A stretch of DNA of 64,000 nt from Microbulbifer celer. GTDB lineage: Bacteria > Pseudomonadota > Gammaproteobacteria > Pseudomonadales > Cellvibrionaceae. The notes under the pieces are model-generated. The model made no database searches, was not told the origin of the DNA, and was given only the letters and a program-made list of their open reading frames with translations. Position numbers and translations under genes: made by a program. The stretch spans positions 744,001 through 808,000 of the forward strand of contig NZ_CP087715.1 in assembly GCF_020991125.1 (NCBI RefSeq), read 5' to 3'. Shown in pieces: positions 9,801-18,447 of the stretch; the stretch's first letter is position 1, and each line of letters opens with the position of its first letter.

Positions 9801-9965
9801 GTTGGCTTCATAGGCATCGCCGGCGTGTTTAACCTGTGCGCCGCCACTATAGGCGCTGGAGGTATTCCACTCGGGGAGGTTGGTGCAGTCCACGGCGGCA
9901 TAGGCGTGCCCCGCAGATAGCATGGCTGCGGCGATAACACCCAGCGTCAGCTTGTTGTTGAACAT
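6858..9965 (-). CDS. Secreted modular GH18 chitinase with two chitin-binding modules
   Basis: A 1035-residue secreted enzyme that should cut beta-1,4-linked GlcNAc chains in chitin. Order: signal peptide (1-24, AYA-A); CBM5/12-like module with NLPEWNTSSAYSGG and YEANWWTQG (about 26-75); two Ig-like repeats, each with VAFYVDG (about 85-175 and 185-272); GH18 barrel (about 300-790) with DGVDIDYEYP at 468-477, giving the DxxDxDxE motif D468, D471, D473, E475 (acid/base); a beta-rich region resembling the ChiC-type module (about 800-960); a Gly/Ser linker; and a second CBM5/12-like module with TYPEWPNG and FEANWWTQ at the C-terminus. AAGGTGAT precedes ATG 9965. A LacI-type palindrome lies 67-80 nt upstream. 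All key catalytic residues are present. Confidence 0.95.
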   Translation of the reverse strand: MFNNKLTLGVIAAAMLSAGHAYAAVDCTNLPEWNTSSAYSGGAQVKHAGDAYEANWWTQGQAPSQHSGQYQEWRFIDNCGSTVDPVPPTGSITAPSDGSSVTENDNVVISVSANDSDGQVTSVAFYVDGTLIDTDTSAPWEANWSAEPGSPSFTAVVTDSDDLQTTTAAVSITVEPEQQGPQPPSVDITAPADGSSHTTGSTLTISASASDSDGSVEQVAFYVDGSLIATDTSAPYSVDWTAILGDHVLSAVATDNDGLNASAESGITVEDEPVVITEHPCRPDGLYTSPGTAPNYCDIYDQDGREVMGADHPRRIIGYFTSWRNGANGQPSYLVKDIPWDKITHINYAFAHVGSDYSVSVGNTDNPDNPATGMEWPGVAGAETDPDYPYKGHFNQLSKYKEQHPEVKTLVSVGGWAETGGHFNDNGDRVADGGFYTMTTNADGSINHQGIEAFANSSVDFIREYGFDGVDIDYEYPTTMNDAGNPLDFGIANPLRGSLMESYVELMRVLREKLDQAGEEDGTHYMLTIASPSSGYLLRGMETMPITQYLDYVNIMTYDLHGAWNEYVGHNSALFDNGEDPELAAASVYSTSQYGGIGYLNIDWAVKYFRGSMPAGRINIGIPYYTRGWQGVSGGNNGLGGTAALPSQSECPEGTGGAADCGNGAIGIDNMWHDKNSMGEEMGAGSNPMWHAKNLEEGILGSYVTDYGLDPVNDPDDALTGTYIRHYDSVSEAPWLWNADKNVFISTEDEESMDAKVQYVIDQGVGGIMFWELAGDYDWDAANGEYFMGDTLTTLAYDKFANASDYRHLRTDRDVPQEALDIDIEITGFKLGDQNYPLNPKLYITNNTGAPLPGGTVFEFDMPTSTSNIITDQSGAGLEVIEDGANSGGGNVGGLENEFHRVRFSLPEWQELADGESWDMTLNYYLPVSGPQAYTVTVDGTDYALAFEYPDLPLAELSSGGGSSSGGSSGGGSGQSCGDAGVSTAGLVTYPEWPNGNHAAGGDRIIHNGSVFEANWWTQSEPSAADGSWDLLCDI

Positions 9966-10342
9966 ATTTTGATCACCTTGCGGCAGATTATTCTTATAGA
10001 TTTACGACGCGATACTGCGGCGCCACTCAAATGACATCGCTGTCAAAAATATCAATGAGGAATGAGCAAGGCAACAGGAGGATTCATCAAATCGCAATAA
10101 TTGGTGATATTGACGCCACTTTCGCGCGGTTTTTCCCTGAGCTGCGGCTTACTTCACGTCCTGACTGTGAGATAGCTGTTCGCGAACGGGGGTGATAGCG
10201 GGGTACCGAAGGCGCGGAGGGGGCGGGTGACCGCACTGAATTATCGTATCTGTAAGGTTTAAGTTACTTTTCCTGATCATTTCCGCTGGCGCAGACGAGT
10301 GCAGCTACCTGCAAAGCCTCCCGCCAGCCAGGTTATAGACTG
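9966..10342. other. Intergenic region upstream of the chitinase
   Basis: No convincing gene. It holds the chitinase leader and promoter area near 9985-10060, the TGACAGCGATGTCA palindrome, a perfect GTTCGCGAAC palindrome (10178-10187) of unknown role, and, 15 nt past the end of the small helical gene, an inverted pair GCTGGCG/CGCCAGC (10285-10291, 10322-10328) without a T-run that may end its transcript. The chitinase -10/-35 boxes are not clear; TATAAG on the minus strand (about 9998) is a weak candidate. Confidence 0.6.
10032..10045 (-). promoter_or_regulatory. Candidate LacI-family operator upstream of chitinase
   Basis: The minus strand reads TGACAGCGATGTCA: perfect TGACA/TGTCA half-sites around a central CG, the layout of LacI-family operators. 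It lies 67 nt before the chitinase start. I recall NagR operators of amino-sugar regulons having the form TGACAnCGnTGTCA, which this fits, but I could not check that, and no nagR gene is in the window. Confidence 0.5.
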
Positions 10343-10801
10343 CTACATGTCCCAGAGTGAATTGGTGGCCTTGGATAGGGTGACGCGCTCCTGATCCTGA
10401 ATCTGTTTGAGGTTTTCAAATACTTTTTTGACTTCCTCAGACTCGATGCATTCGTAAACACCGTGGTACAGGTCCGAGAAGTAGCTGTCCACTTCCTGGC
10501 CGAGCTTGTTGATTTCCTCGATACTGGGTTTATCGCTGAGATAGAGGTTTTTAACCAGATCCTTGGCCGACTCCTCATGGGTATATTGCAACCAGGTTTT
10601 CATGACTTCCTGCTCTGCAATGGCGCCGTAATTCTTCAGGTTGTTGGCCATGCGGAGTTCGTGCTCGTGCAGATGCTTCAGTAGCAGTTGAGTGCGTTTA
10701 TCTTCCGCGTTGTCCAGTAGCTGTTGATAGATTCCAGCCATATCCAGATGAAACTGTTGGGCATCTTTGAGCACTTCGTGAGCCTGTTTGAATGTCTTCA
10801 T
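10343..10801 (-). CDS. Small helical protein, possibly ferritin-like
   Basis: A 152-residue, all-helical, charged protein with no signal peptide or membrane segment. The pattern of long amphipathic helices with Glu and His clusters (HLDMAGIYQQL near 18-28, HLHEHELRM near 43-51, and SYFSDLYHGVYECIESEE later) is reminiscent of ferritin/rubrerythrin-like four-helix bundles, but I cannot assign a defined metal-binding motif or family. A perfect TATAAT lies on the minus strand at 10834-10829, about 28 nt before the ATG, suggesting its own promoter independent of the nuo operon upstream. Function unknown. Confidence 0.7.
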   Translation of the reverse strand: MKTFKQAHEVLKDAQQFHLDMAGIYQQLLDNAEDKRTQLLLKHLHEHELRMANNLKNYGAIAEQEVMKTWLQYTHEESAKDLVKNLYLSDKPSIEEINKLGQEVDSYFSDLYHGVYECIESEEVKKVFENLKQIQDQERVTLSKATNSLWDM

Positions 10802-10828
10802 CGTTGCGCCTACTTGTTAATCACTTTG

Positions 10829-10834
10829 ATTATA
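10829..10834 (-). promoter_or_regulatory. Possible -10 box for the small helical protein
   Basis: TATAAT on the minus strand about 28 nt before the start codon; the -35 hexamer at 17-nt spacing (TCGGCC) is poor. Confidence 0.35.
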
Positions 10835-10893
10835 GTTTTCCCGATTGGAGTGGCCGAGGAATGTGTGTCATGTATTTTTACGTCTACTACTGT

Positions 10894-12588
10894 TTATAGT
10901 GCATTTATTCCATTGATCAAGGGTTGCGGGTAAATACCGAAAATCAATAGTAGCCCGGTGAGCAGCAACAAAATTGCCACACCGGAGCGGGAAATGAGTG
11001 GTTGCCCGGTTAAAAGCAGTGGCGCCCGCAATGTTTCTCGGAGGTCTGAGCCTTCTTTCTCTGGCTGTACGAGGGTGAGCAGTAGCTTGAGGTAGTAGAA
11101 AAGGCCCAAAGCACTGCCCGCGACCAGGATATACAGCAGCCACCACCGCTCCCCCTCGACGCCGGCGGCGATCAGGTAAAACTTCCCCACAAACCCGATA
11201 GTCAGCGGAATGCCAGCGAGTGATAGCAGCGCAATGGCGAAGCAGGTCGCGGTGACCGGCGCTCGCCACATCAGGCCACGGTAAAAGGCCCGTTGCATCG
11301 GATCCAATGTCGCGGGGAGCGGTTGGCTTCCGCCGGGTGTGTGAGGCAGCGCTGTATCACAGACCAGACTTACCACGGCAAAAGCAGTCAGAGTGGTGAT
11401 GGTATAGGCAATGAGGTAGTACACCATTGCCTCTTTGGCAATGGTTGCCCCGGCCACGAGAAAAGCCACCAAAAGATATCCCATATGCGCGATGGAGCTG
11501 TAGGCGAGCAGACGTTTGATGTTGTTCTGTCGCAAGGCCAGCAGATTGCCCACCAGCATGCTGGCTATTGCGAATAGCGACAGCATGGCGATCAGCGCGG
11601 GTGACTGATAAAGAGACAGATACTCTGGAGATGCGCTGTGAAACAGCCGAAACAGCAGGGCCAGCAGTGAAACTTTTGCAAGTGTTGCCAACAGCGCGGT
11701 AACCGGTGTGGGGGCTCCCTCATACACATCGGCGGTCCAGATATGAAAAGGCACCAGAGAAAGCTTGAAGCCGACGCCACACAATAAAAGGGCATATCCC
11801 CCGGTAAATATCAGAAAGTCCTGATTGTTATTCTGTAGTATTTCTAGCGGACCGGGCGTGAATGTCAGGCTGCCCGTAGCAGCGTAAATCATCGCTATAC
11901 CGAACAATGCCAGTGCGGTCGCCAGCGCCGATTGCACCAGGTACTTGAGCGCGGATTCCAGGGCATAGGATTGCTCGCGCAGGGGGATGGCAGGACAGTG
12001 AGAGCGGTGGCTGGTGGAGGAGGAACCATCTTGTGGAACCCGATCGGGTTGTGACTTCACTTGCGGTGGTGCATATGAAATGACAAAAGGAATCGTGAAC
12101 CCAAGTAGTGGATACAATGCCATTCCCAGCAGTTCAAGCGCGAGGATAAAGCTGGCAAAGTGATGTGCACACACTAGGATACACGCCCCCAGTGTTGCCA
12201 GCAGCAGTAATACATAGAACTCCGCCGGGCCTCGGCGTGTGCCGTTTCGGGGGGGGGCGGAGTAGGCGGGAGCCGAACATCTCGCCTTGAGATGGTGGTA
12301 ACCCAACAGTGCAACTATCGTGGCGATAAATAGGAATAGCAGAAAAAAGAACAACGCATAGTGGTCTATGCGGACCAGGGAAGTGACGGGCGTGGGAAGC
12401 GTGCTTTCCGCGTTCAGGCGGAACAGGCAATCGATGGCGGCGATCATCATTGTCATTAACGCGGTGGTCAACGCGGCACCGTGGTGTCGGATAAATGCAA
12501 TCTGCAACAATAGTACGAGTGTTCCCGCGGCGAGAATCAGAATGGGCGACAGAGGTAAAAGCAGCGCAGAGAATTGTGCAAGGGTCAT
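10894..12588 (-). CDS. nuoN: NADH-quinone oxidoreductase subunit N (with two extra loops)
   Basis: NuoN is one of the three antiporter-like, proton-pumping membrane subunits of complex I. It has many hydrophobic helices and the conserved blocks LELLGMALYPLLGF (about 151-164), ALKYLVQSA (about 213-221) and SIAHMGYLL. At 564 residues it is about 80 longer than E. coli NuoN (485). Part of the excess is two Pro/Ser/Arg-rich hydrophilic inserts, at about 101-121 and 171-207, between membrane helices. Reading frame is continuous through both. The start overlaps the nuoM stop by 4 bp. It is the last gene of the operon. Confidence 0.95.
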   Translation of the reverse strand: MTLAQFSALLLPLSPILILAAGTLVLLLQIAFIRHHGAALTTALMTMMIAAIDCLFRLNAESTLPTPVTSLVRIDHYALFFFLLFLFIATIVALLGYHHLKARCSAPAYSAPPRNGTRRGPAEFYVLLLLATLGACILVCAHHFASFILALELLGMALYPLLGFTIPFVISYAPPQVKSQPDRVPQDGSSSTSHRSHCPAIPLREQSYALESALKYLVQSALATALALFGIAMIYAATGSLTFTPGPLEILQNNNQDFLIFTGGYALLLCGVGFKLSLVPFHIWTADVYEGAPTPVTALLATLAKVSLLALLFRLFHSASPEYLSLYQSPALIAMLSLFAIASMLVGNLLALRQNNIKRLLAYSSIAHMGYLLVAFLVAGATIAKEAMVYYLIAYTITTLTAFAVVSLVCDTALPHTPGGSQPLPATLDPMQRAFYRGLMWRAPVTATCFAIALLSLAGIPLTIGFVGKFYLIAAGVEGERWWLLYILVAGSALGLFYYLKLLLTLVQPEKEGSDLRETLRAPLLLTGQPLISRSGVAILLLLTGLLLIFGIYPQPLINGINAL

Positions 12589-14192
12589 TGCCTGCCTCCC
12601 CGAGAGTCAGCCTGTTCAAGTTGTCTCCGGCCCTGATCGGTATGGGGCTTCCGATCTGTATCCTGTTCGCTGCTCAAGTTGACGCGTTCCACGATTATTT
12701 CCGTCCACGCGGCGGACTGTCGGAGCATCAGTTGCGGGGACAGACCGAGTCCGATCAACAGCAGTAGCGGTAACGCCAGGGCGAGCATTTCATGTCGCAG
12801 TAGATCATTATTGATCAGGGACTGCGGGGGTGTCGGATGCTGTGCTCGCGGTGTTCCAAAAAGTAACTGCCGAATCAGTTTCAGGCCGTAGAGGGCGGAC
12901 CCAATCAACCCACCGGTGGCCAGCACCGTCATCCAGGGGTGAAGTTTGAAACTGCCCATCAGCGCGAGTAATTCACCCACGAAGTTTGCCAGCCCGGGCA
13001 ATCCCATGGCCGCCACCGTAAAGAACAGCAGCATTGCCGCCCACCGCGGCATCTGCACCGAGAGGCCACCGAGTACCAGCATGTCCCGCGTGTGAAACCG
13101 GGCCTGCAGTACTCCAGCGAGCCCGAACAGCGCCGCCGTACTGAGACCGTGGGCCACCATCTGTGCCACTGCGCCCTGCAGTCCAATAGCAGTAAAGCTG
13201 TAGATGCCCAGCAACACAAAACCCATATGGCTGATACTGGAATAGGCCACTAGCCGCTTTACATCGGTCTGGGCAAAGGCCATCAACGCGCCGTACAAGA
13301 TCCCCGCAACCCCAAGGCCCGCAGCCATTGGCGCGAAGGTCAAACTGGCTTCCGGAAACAGCGGCAGGGTAAAACGGATCAATCCATAGGCACCGGTCTT
13401 CAACAGGATGGCGGCAAGCAACACACTACCTGCGGTGGGTGCCTGAGTGTGCGCGTCTGGCAGCCATGGGTGAAAGGGAATGATCGGGAGCTTTACCGCG
13501 AACGCAACAAAGAAACCCAGCATCAGCCAGAATGCAGTGTTGCTGCTGGAAAAACTCGACAGCAGGGTTTGTGACAATTCAGCGGGTAAGAAACTGACTT
13601 CTCCCGTTTGTCGGAAATGTGTCAGTACCACGCCAATGATCGCGATCAATAAAAAGAGACTGCTGGCCTGTGTAAAGATAAAAAACTGTATAGCCGCACG
13701 GTTTTTTTGTCCATGTCCCCACAGCGCAATCAGCAGTGACATCGGAACCAGCATGACTTCCCAGAAACAGAAAAAGAGGAACAGGTCGCGCGCACAGAAA
13801 ACCCCGACCACGCCCGCCAGTACCCACAGATAATTGGCGTAGTAGAACCCCTCACCGAACCGCCGCTCGCGCCAGCACATCCAGAGACCAAATAGCCCGG
13901 CAATCAATGTCAGCGATAACATGAGAAAGCTGAGGCCGTCGATGGCGACAGCAAAGTGGATGCCAAACCGGGGAATCCACAACACCTGGAGGTGGTCCCA
14001 TACCTGATCTGCACGGGGCGTTTCACCGTGAAGTACTTGCATCGCATTAGGCAGGTAGCGCCCCAGTAACAGCAGTGCTGACAACACGCTGATCACTGCC
14101 AGCCAGCGTGCGGCCCCGGCACGCAGGTACTCTGCGAAACAGGCCAACAGGCCACCCACAAACAACAGGCTCACGATCGCTACCAGCGTCAT
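12585..14192 (-). CDS. nuoM: NADH-quinone oxidoreductase subunit M
   Basis: An antiporter-like proton-pumping subunit of the complex I membrane arm. It is 535 residues from ATG 14192, which overlaps the nuoL stop by 4 bp; a longer frame reaching 14333 is rejected because it would run 140 bp into nuoL. Conserved segments include FFCFWEVMLVPMSLLIALWG (with the key Glu of the fifth helix), LPIIPFHPWLPDAHTQAPT and RLVAYSSISHMGFVLLG. Length and order match the family (E. coli 509). Confidence 0.97.
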   Translation of the reverse strand: MTLVAIVSLLFVGGLLACFAEYLRAGAARWLAVISVLSALLLLGRYLPNAMQVLHGETPRADQVWDHLQVLWIPRFGIHFAVAIDGLSFLMLSLTLIAGLFGLWMCWRERRFGEGFYYANYLWVLAGVVGVFCARDLFLFFCFWEVMLVPMSLLIALWGHGQKNRAAIQFFIFTQASSLFLLIAIIGVVLTHFRQTGEVSFLPAELSQTLLSSFSSSNTAFWLMLGFFVAFAVKLPIIPFHPWLPDAHTQAPTAGSVLLAAILLKTGAYGLIRFTLPLFPEASLTFAPMAAGLGVAGILYGALMAFAQTDVKRLVAYSSISHMGFVLLGIYSFTAIGLQGAVAQMVAHGLSTAALFGLAGVLQARFHTRDMLVLGGLSVQMPRWAAMLLFFTVAAMGLPGLANFVGELLALMGSFKLHPWMTVLATGGLIGSALYGLKLIRQLLFGTPRAQHPTPPQSLINNDLLRHEMLALALPLLLLIGLGLSPQLMLRQSAAWTEIIVERVNLSSEQDTDRKPHTDQGRRQLEQADSRGGRQ

Positions 14193-16078
14193 GGTGCCCT
14201 CGCCGAGAAAATAATGGCGACCAGCAGCATCAGTATGATGGCGGTGACCAGCGTGGTCAGGTACCAGCGCAGGACGCCATTCTGGCTGCGGGACAGCTGG
14301 GCATTTATTTTCAGGCTCGTGTTGGCGACCCATTGATACAGGCAGTTGATAAAGTCACTGCGATTGATACGACTGAGCCAGAGAAAGGGGTTTACCAACA
14401 GCCATTGATACAGCCGATCAAAGCCCCAGCCATCCAACAGAAATTGTCCGAAACGGGACTGTGCGGTTGCACCGGAGTGATCGGGGTGCTGCCGAACCAG
14501 GAACCAACCGATCACAACACCGAGCAGCGGCGCCAGGCTTCCTGCTGCGCTTATCCAATGGGACACCTGCGGGTGTTGGGCGTCACCGAATACAGATTCC
14601 AGCGGAAGCGATATAAACCCACCAAATAACGCCAACAGCGAAAGCACCACAATAGCAGTGCCCATCAGCCGGTTCTGTAGTGCCGTTGCCAAAGTGTGGG
14701 GGGTAACCCCAGCGTCGGTACTGTGCTCGGACGGTGCTGGTCCGCAGAACACCCGGAAAAACAGCCGAAAACTATACATCCCGGTGATGATGGCACCGCT
14801 GATGGACATCCACCACAGCCAATGCGGACCGGCGTGCCAGACATTGGCGAGGATCTCCTCTTTGCTGAAATAGCCCGCAGTGAGTGGCAGCGCGGCAAGA
14901 CTCGCACAGCCAATGGCGAAACTGATACACAGTAATGGCAGGGATCTGCGCAGGCCACCCATGGCAGCGAGTGACTGGCGGTGGTGGACATGGAGTATCA
15001 CCATGCCTGCGGCAAGGAACAGCAATGCCTTGAAGAACGCGTGGGTGACCAGGTGGAATATCGCCGCGGAAAATGCGCCGGTACCCAGGGCGACAAACAT
15101 ATACCCGAGTTGGCTGATGGTGGAATAGGCGAGCACCCGCTTGATATCGGATTGCACCAGTGCACTGCAACCGGCAATCAGCAGGGTAACGGCGCCAATG
15201 GTGGCCACCGCCAGCAGCGCGAACTCGGAGCGCAGAAACAGTTCGTGACAGCGTGCGATCAGGTAGACGCCGGCGGTGACCATCGTCGCCGCGTGAATCA
15301 GTGCGCTCACGGGGGTGGGCCCGGCCATCGCATCCGGCAGCCAGGTTTGCAAGGGTACCTGAGCCGATTTTCCCGCTGCGCCTGCAAGCAACAGCAGTGC
15401 GCAGAGTGTGAAAATCGGCTCGGAAACACCCGGTGTCCGAACCGCTTCCATCAGCGGCTGAATACGCAGCGTGCCGAACTGCCAGTACAAAACGATAAGA
15501 CCCACGAGTAAAGCAGTATCGCCGACTCGGGTGACCAGAAAGGCCTTACTGGCAGCGCGACCGTTGTCGGCGTTGCGGTACCAGAAACCGATCAACAGAA
15601 AACTGCACAGCCCGACGGCTTCCCAACCCAGGTACAGCAGTAGGAGACTATCTGCCAGCACCAGTACCGTCATCGCGAAGACAAACAGGTTGAGATAAGC
15701 AAAGAAACGCTGGTAACCATCATCACCATGCATGTAGCCGGCAGCGTAAATATGGATTAACAGGCCAACACCGGTAATGACCGCCAGCATCGTCAGGGTG
15801 AGGGCATCCAGATAAAAGGCAAAATCCAGCGTAAGTGGCGCCGTCGCAGTCCATTGCCACAATGGCACCTGGACGTAGGAGAGCTCTTGCGCAATAAACT
15901 GCGCGCTTATACCTCCACAGGTAAGTGCGGCGATGCCCACCGATCCTATGCCAATGACGGCTACTGTGGCCTCCTTAAGAGGTCGACGGAACAGAATCGG
16001 CGCAGTGACAAAAAGTATGAAGCCCAGCAATGGACACAGCGGAATGAGTATGGCCAGCAGCGGGATTGGAAGTTCCAT
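14189..16078 (-). CDS. nuoL: NADH-quinone oxidoreductase subunit L
   Basis: The largest antiporter-like subunit, at the far end of the membrane arm, with a long lateral helix at its C-terminus. It is 629 residues from ATG 16078 (E. coli 613). Diagnostic blocks are LYLGWEAVGLCSFLLIGFWY, QVPLQTWLPDAMAGPTPVSA, VLAYSTISQLGYMFVALG and THAFFKALLFLAAG. The start is 1 nt past the nuoK stop; an upstream extension to 16180 would overlap nuoK and is rejected. Confidence 0.97.
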   Translation of the reverse strand: MELPIPLLAILIPLCPLLGFILFVTAPILFRRPLKEATVAVIGIGSVGIAALTCGGISAQFIAQELSYVQVPLWQWTATAPLTLDFAFYLDALTLTMLAVITGVGLLIHIYAAGYMHGDDGYQRFFAYLNLFVFAMTVLVLADSLLLLYLGWEAVGLCSFLLIGFWYRNADNGRAASKAFLVTRVGDTALLVGLIVLYWQFGTLRIQPLMEAVRTPGVSEPIFTLCALLLLAGAAGKSAQVPLQTWLPDAMAGPTPVSALIHAATMVTAGVYLIARCHELFLRSEFALLAVATIGAVTLLIAGCSALVQSDIKRVLAYSTISQLGYMFVALGTGAFSAAIFHLVTHAFFKALLFLAAGMVILHVHHRQSLAAMGGLRRSLPLLCISFAIGCASLAALPLTAGYFSKEEILANVWHAGPHWLWWMSISGAIITGMYSFRLFFRVFCGPAPSEHSTDAGVTPHTLATALQNRLMGTAIVVLSLLALFGGFISLPLESVFGDAQHPQVSHWISAAGSLAPLLGVVIGWFLVRQHPDHSGATAQSRFGQFLLDGWGFDRLYQWLLVNPFLWLSRINRSDFINCLYQWVANTSLKINAQLSRSQNGVLRWYLTTLVTAIILMLLVAIIFSARAP

Positions 16079-16079
16079 T

Positions 16080-16412
16080 TCACCCCCGCATAGCCTTGAT
16101 TTGATCGATGTCGAGTGTGTAGTGGTGCCGATACAATTGCAGCACCAGCGCCAGCGCAATAGCAATTTCCGCCGCGGCAATCGTGATGATCAGGACGTAC
16201 ATCGCCTGACCATCGGCACTGCCCCAGTGTGCGCCAGCCAAAACGAAAGCGAGCGCGGCCGCGTTCGTACAGATCTCCAGGCTCATCAACGTAAACAGAA
16301 TGTTGCGTCGAACCAACAGACCGACAATACCGACACAGAACAGTATTGCGGCAAATATCAGGCCGTGAACCAGTGGAATCTGTTGAAGGGTACTGGCGGT
16401 TTCAGGGGGCAT
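16080..16412 (-). CDS. nuoK: NADH-quinone oxidoreductase subunit K
   Basis: Small three-helix membrane subunit next to the quinone-coupling path. At 110 residues it has the conserved [20 protein letters not shown] (31-50) and the second buried Glu region [12 protein letters not shown]. coli NuoK is 100 residues; the few extra residues here are N-terminal. It overlaps nuoJ by 11 bp. Confidence 0.96.
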   Translation of the reverse strand: MPPETASTLQQIPLVHGLIFAAILFCVGIVGLLVRRNILFTLMSLEICTNAAALAFVLAGAHWGSADGQAMYVLIITIAAAEIAIALALVLQLYRHHYTLDIDQIKAMRG

Positions 16413-16917
16413 CTGAAAAAGTGCCTCCTGTACCCGCGGCCAGATGAAAGGCGCCCACCAGTCCGGCGAGCAGAACCAGCGAAGCCAGCTCGACCGCGAG
16501 CAAATATTCGCTGAATAGTGCGATTCCCACGCTTTTCGGGGTAACCGGCGCCTTGCTCCCCTGACCGGAGTCAGTTCCCCACATCAGGTACAGTAACTGA
16601 ATCAGGAGTACGCTCGCGAGCACAGCGGGGAGCCACCAGTTCTGGCCCTGTAACCACTGTTGTTCCTGCGCCGTGGTGCGCGCCCCCTGATTGAGCATCA
16701 TGATGACAAATACCATCAGAACCATGATCGCACCGGCATACACGATTACCTGTAGTGCGGCAGCAAAGGCGGCCCCCAGCAGATAAAAAATAATGGCGAC
16801 TGCCAGTAACGACACGATGAGTTCCAACAGTGCGTGCACCGCGTTGCGACTGACAATTACCATACCTGTAGCGATCAGTGCGATACCCGCTGTGATATAA
16901 AAGAAAACTTCGCTCAT
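16402..16917 (-). CDS. nuoJ: NADH-quinone oxidoreductase subunit J
   Basis: Membrane subunit with five hydrophobic helices, 171 residues (E. coli 184). It carries the family block [20 protein letters not shown] (56-75), the flexible helix-3 region of complex I. A 43-nt gap separates it from nuoI and it overlaps nuoK by 11 bp. Confidence 0.96.
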   Translation of the reverse strand: MSEVFFYITAGIALIATGMVIVSRNAVHALLELIVSLLAVAIIFYLLGAAFAAALQVIVYAGAIMVLMVFVIMMLNQGARTTAQEQQWLQGQNWWLPAVLASVLLIQLLYLMWGTDSGQGSKAPVTPKSVGIALFSEYLLAVELASLVLLAGLVGAFHLAAGTGGTFSDAP

Positions 16918-16960
16918 TTTGATTCAGAGTTCTCGGAAATTTGAAAGTGTGTTTGATTGT

Positions 16961-17473
16961 TCACAGGTTCAGGCTTTTGATATTCACGGGTTGCTGTTCG
17001 TGCTCGGAATCGCCTTTGGGCTTGCCGGCAATGCTTTTGCCTGCGTGCCGATAGAAACTGTAGTCGTGATACTTGCCCGGTCCGTTGATCAGCAAATCTT
17101 CTTTCTCGTACACCATGTTCTGACGATCGTATTCGCTCATCTCGAAATCCGGTGTCAGTTGAATGGCATAGGTGGGGCAGGCATCTTCACACAGACCGCA
17201 CATAATGCAGCGGGAAAAATTGATCCGGAAAAAGGCCGGGCGCCAGCGGCCATCTTCATCCTCGGTTTTTTGCAGCGAGATACAATCCGGCGGACAGGCC
17301 ACGGCGCACAGATTACAGGCCACACAGCGTTCATCGCCATCGGGGTCTCGGGTGAGAACGATACGGCCGCGGTAACGCGGGGCGAGGTAGGGTTGTTCGT
17401 CTGGATATTCCACCGTGACCCGGCGCCGGAACAGATGGCGAAACACCAGCCACAGGCTGCGTAGGATGCTCAT
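16961..17473 (-). CDS. nuoI: NADH-quinone oxidoreductase subunit I (two [4Fe-4S] clusters)
   Basis: Ferredoxin-like subunit carrying clusters N6a and N6b toward the quinone site. With ATG 17473 it is 170 residues, with two CxxCxxCxxxCP motifs at C50/53/56/60 and C89/92/95/99. [20 protein letters not shown] is a strong family signature. I chose 17473 because it overlaps the nuoH stop by one base; ATG 17485 is four codons longer and also possible. The longer open frame to 17641 lies inside nuoH. Confidence 0.95.
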   Translation of the reverse strand: MSILRSLWLVFRHLFRRRVTVEYPDEQPYLAPRYRGRIVLTRDPDGDERCVACNLCAVACPPDCISLQKTEDEDGRWRPAFFRINFSRCIMCGLCEDACPTYAIQLTPDFEMSEYDRQNMVYEKEDLLINGPGKYHDYSFYRHAGKSIAGKPKGDSEHEQQPVNIKSLNL

Positions 17474-18447
17474 CAGACCCGCCATACAAGCACCCCGCCG
17501 GTTACCAGTAAGTTCAGTAGCGCCAGAGGCAGCATGACTTTCCAGCCGAACGCCATCAGTTGATCGTAGCGCGGGCGTGGCAGGGCAGCGCGCAAAAGAA
17601 TGAACAGCGCCACCAGCAGCATGGTTTTTAATAGAAACCACACGAGCGGTGGCAGCCAGGGACCCAGCCAGCCGCCGAGAAACAGCGTGGTAATCAGCGC
17701 TGATATCAGGATGACAGACAGGTACTCGCCGACAAAGAATAAGCCAAACTTCATGCCGGAATACTCGGTGTGATAACCCGCGGTGAGCTCGTGCTCTGCT
17801 TCGGGTAAATCAAATGGTAGTCTGTGACTTTCGGCAACGCCGGCAATCAGGAAAATCGCAAACCCGAGCATCTGTGGCAGCAGGAACCAGCCTTGCTGCT
17901 GCGCGGCGACGATTTCCCGCAGATCGAAACTGCCCGCCAGCATCACCACCCCCATCAGAGACAGCCCCATAAACACTTCATAGCTGACGGTCTGTGCGGC
18001 CGCCCTCAGTCCCCCCAGCAATGCATACTTGTTGCCGGACGCATAAGCGCCCAGCACCACGCTGTAGACCGCCATGGCGCTCATGGCAAAAAAGAACAGC
18101 AGCCCGATATGCAGGTCCATGACGCCGGCGGCCGGACTGAAGGGAATCACTGCAAACGCGAGCAGTGCTGTCGCCATGACAATGGTGGGAGCGAGTACAA
18201 ACACCGGTTTATCGGCAAAGCGGGGAATGAAGTCTTCCTTGAAAAAGAGTTTGATCATGTCCGCGACTACCTGCAGTACGCCAAAAGGGCCGACCCGGTT
18301 GGGGCCGGGCCTGTCCTGCCAGAAGCCCAACAGCCGGCGTTCTCCCCAGGTCAGCAGTGCCGCCAGCAGCACCACAGTGATCAACACACCGAAAATATTC
18401 AGCAATGTCATGGCGGTATGTGAATGATGGGTGATGGCCTCAGACAC
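17473..18447 (-). CDS. nuoH: NADH-quinone oxidoreductase subunit H
   Basis: Membrane subunit forming the quinone chamber with NuoB and NuoCD. 324 residues (E. coli 325), about eight helices, with [20 protein letters not shown] near 36-55 and [20 protein letters not shown], both diagnostic. The start is GTG at 18447, overlapping the nuoG stop by one base (TAGTG); the next in-frame ATG is 12 codons inside. Confidence 0.96.
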   Translation of the reverse strand: MSEAITHHSHTAMTLLNIFGVLITVVLLAALLTWGERRLLGFWQDRPGPNRVGPFGVLQVVADMIKLFFKEDFIPRFADKPVFVLAPTIVMATALLAFAVIPFSPAAGVMDLHIGLLFFFAMSAMAVYSVVLGAYASGNKYALLGGLRAAAQTVSYEVFMGLSLMGVVMLAGSFDLREIVAAQQQGWFLLPQMLGFAIFLIAGVAESHRLPFDLPEAEHELTAGYHTEYSGMKFGLFFVGEYLSVILISALITTLFLGGWLGPWLPPLVWFLLKTMLLVALFILLRAALPRPRYDQLMAFGWKVMLPLALLNLLVTGGVLVWRV

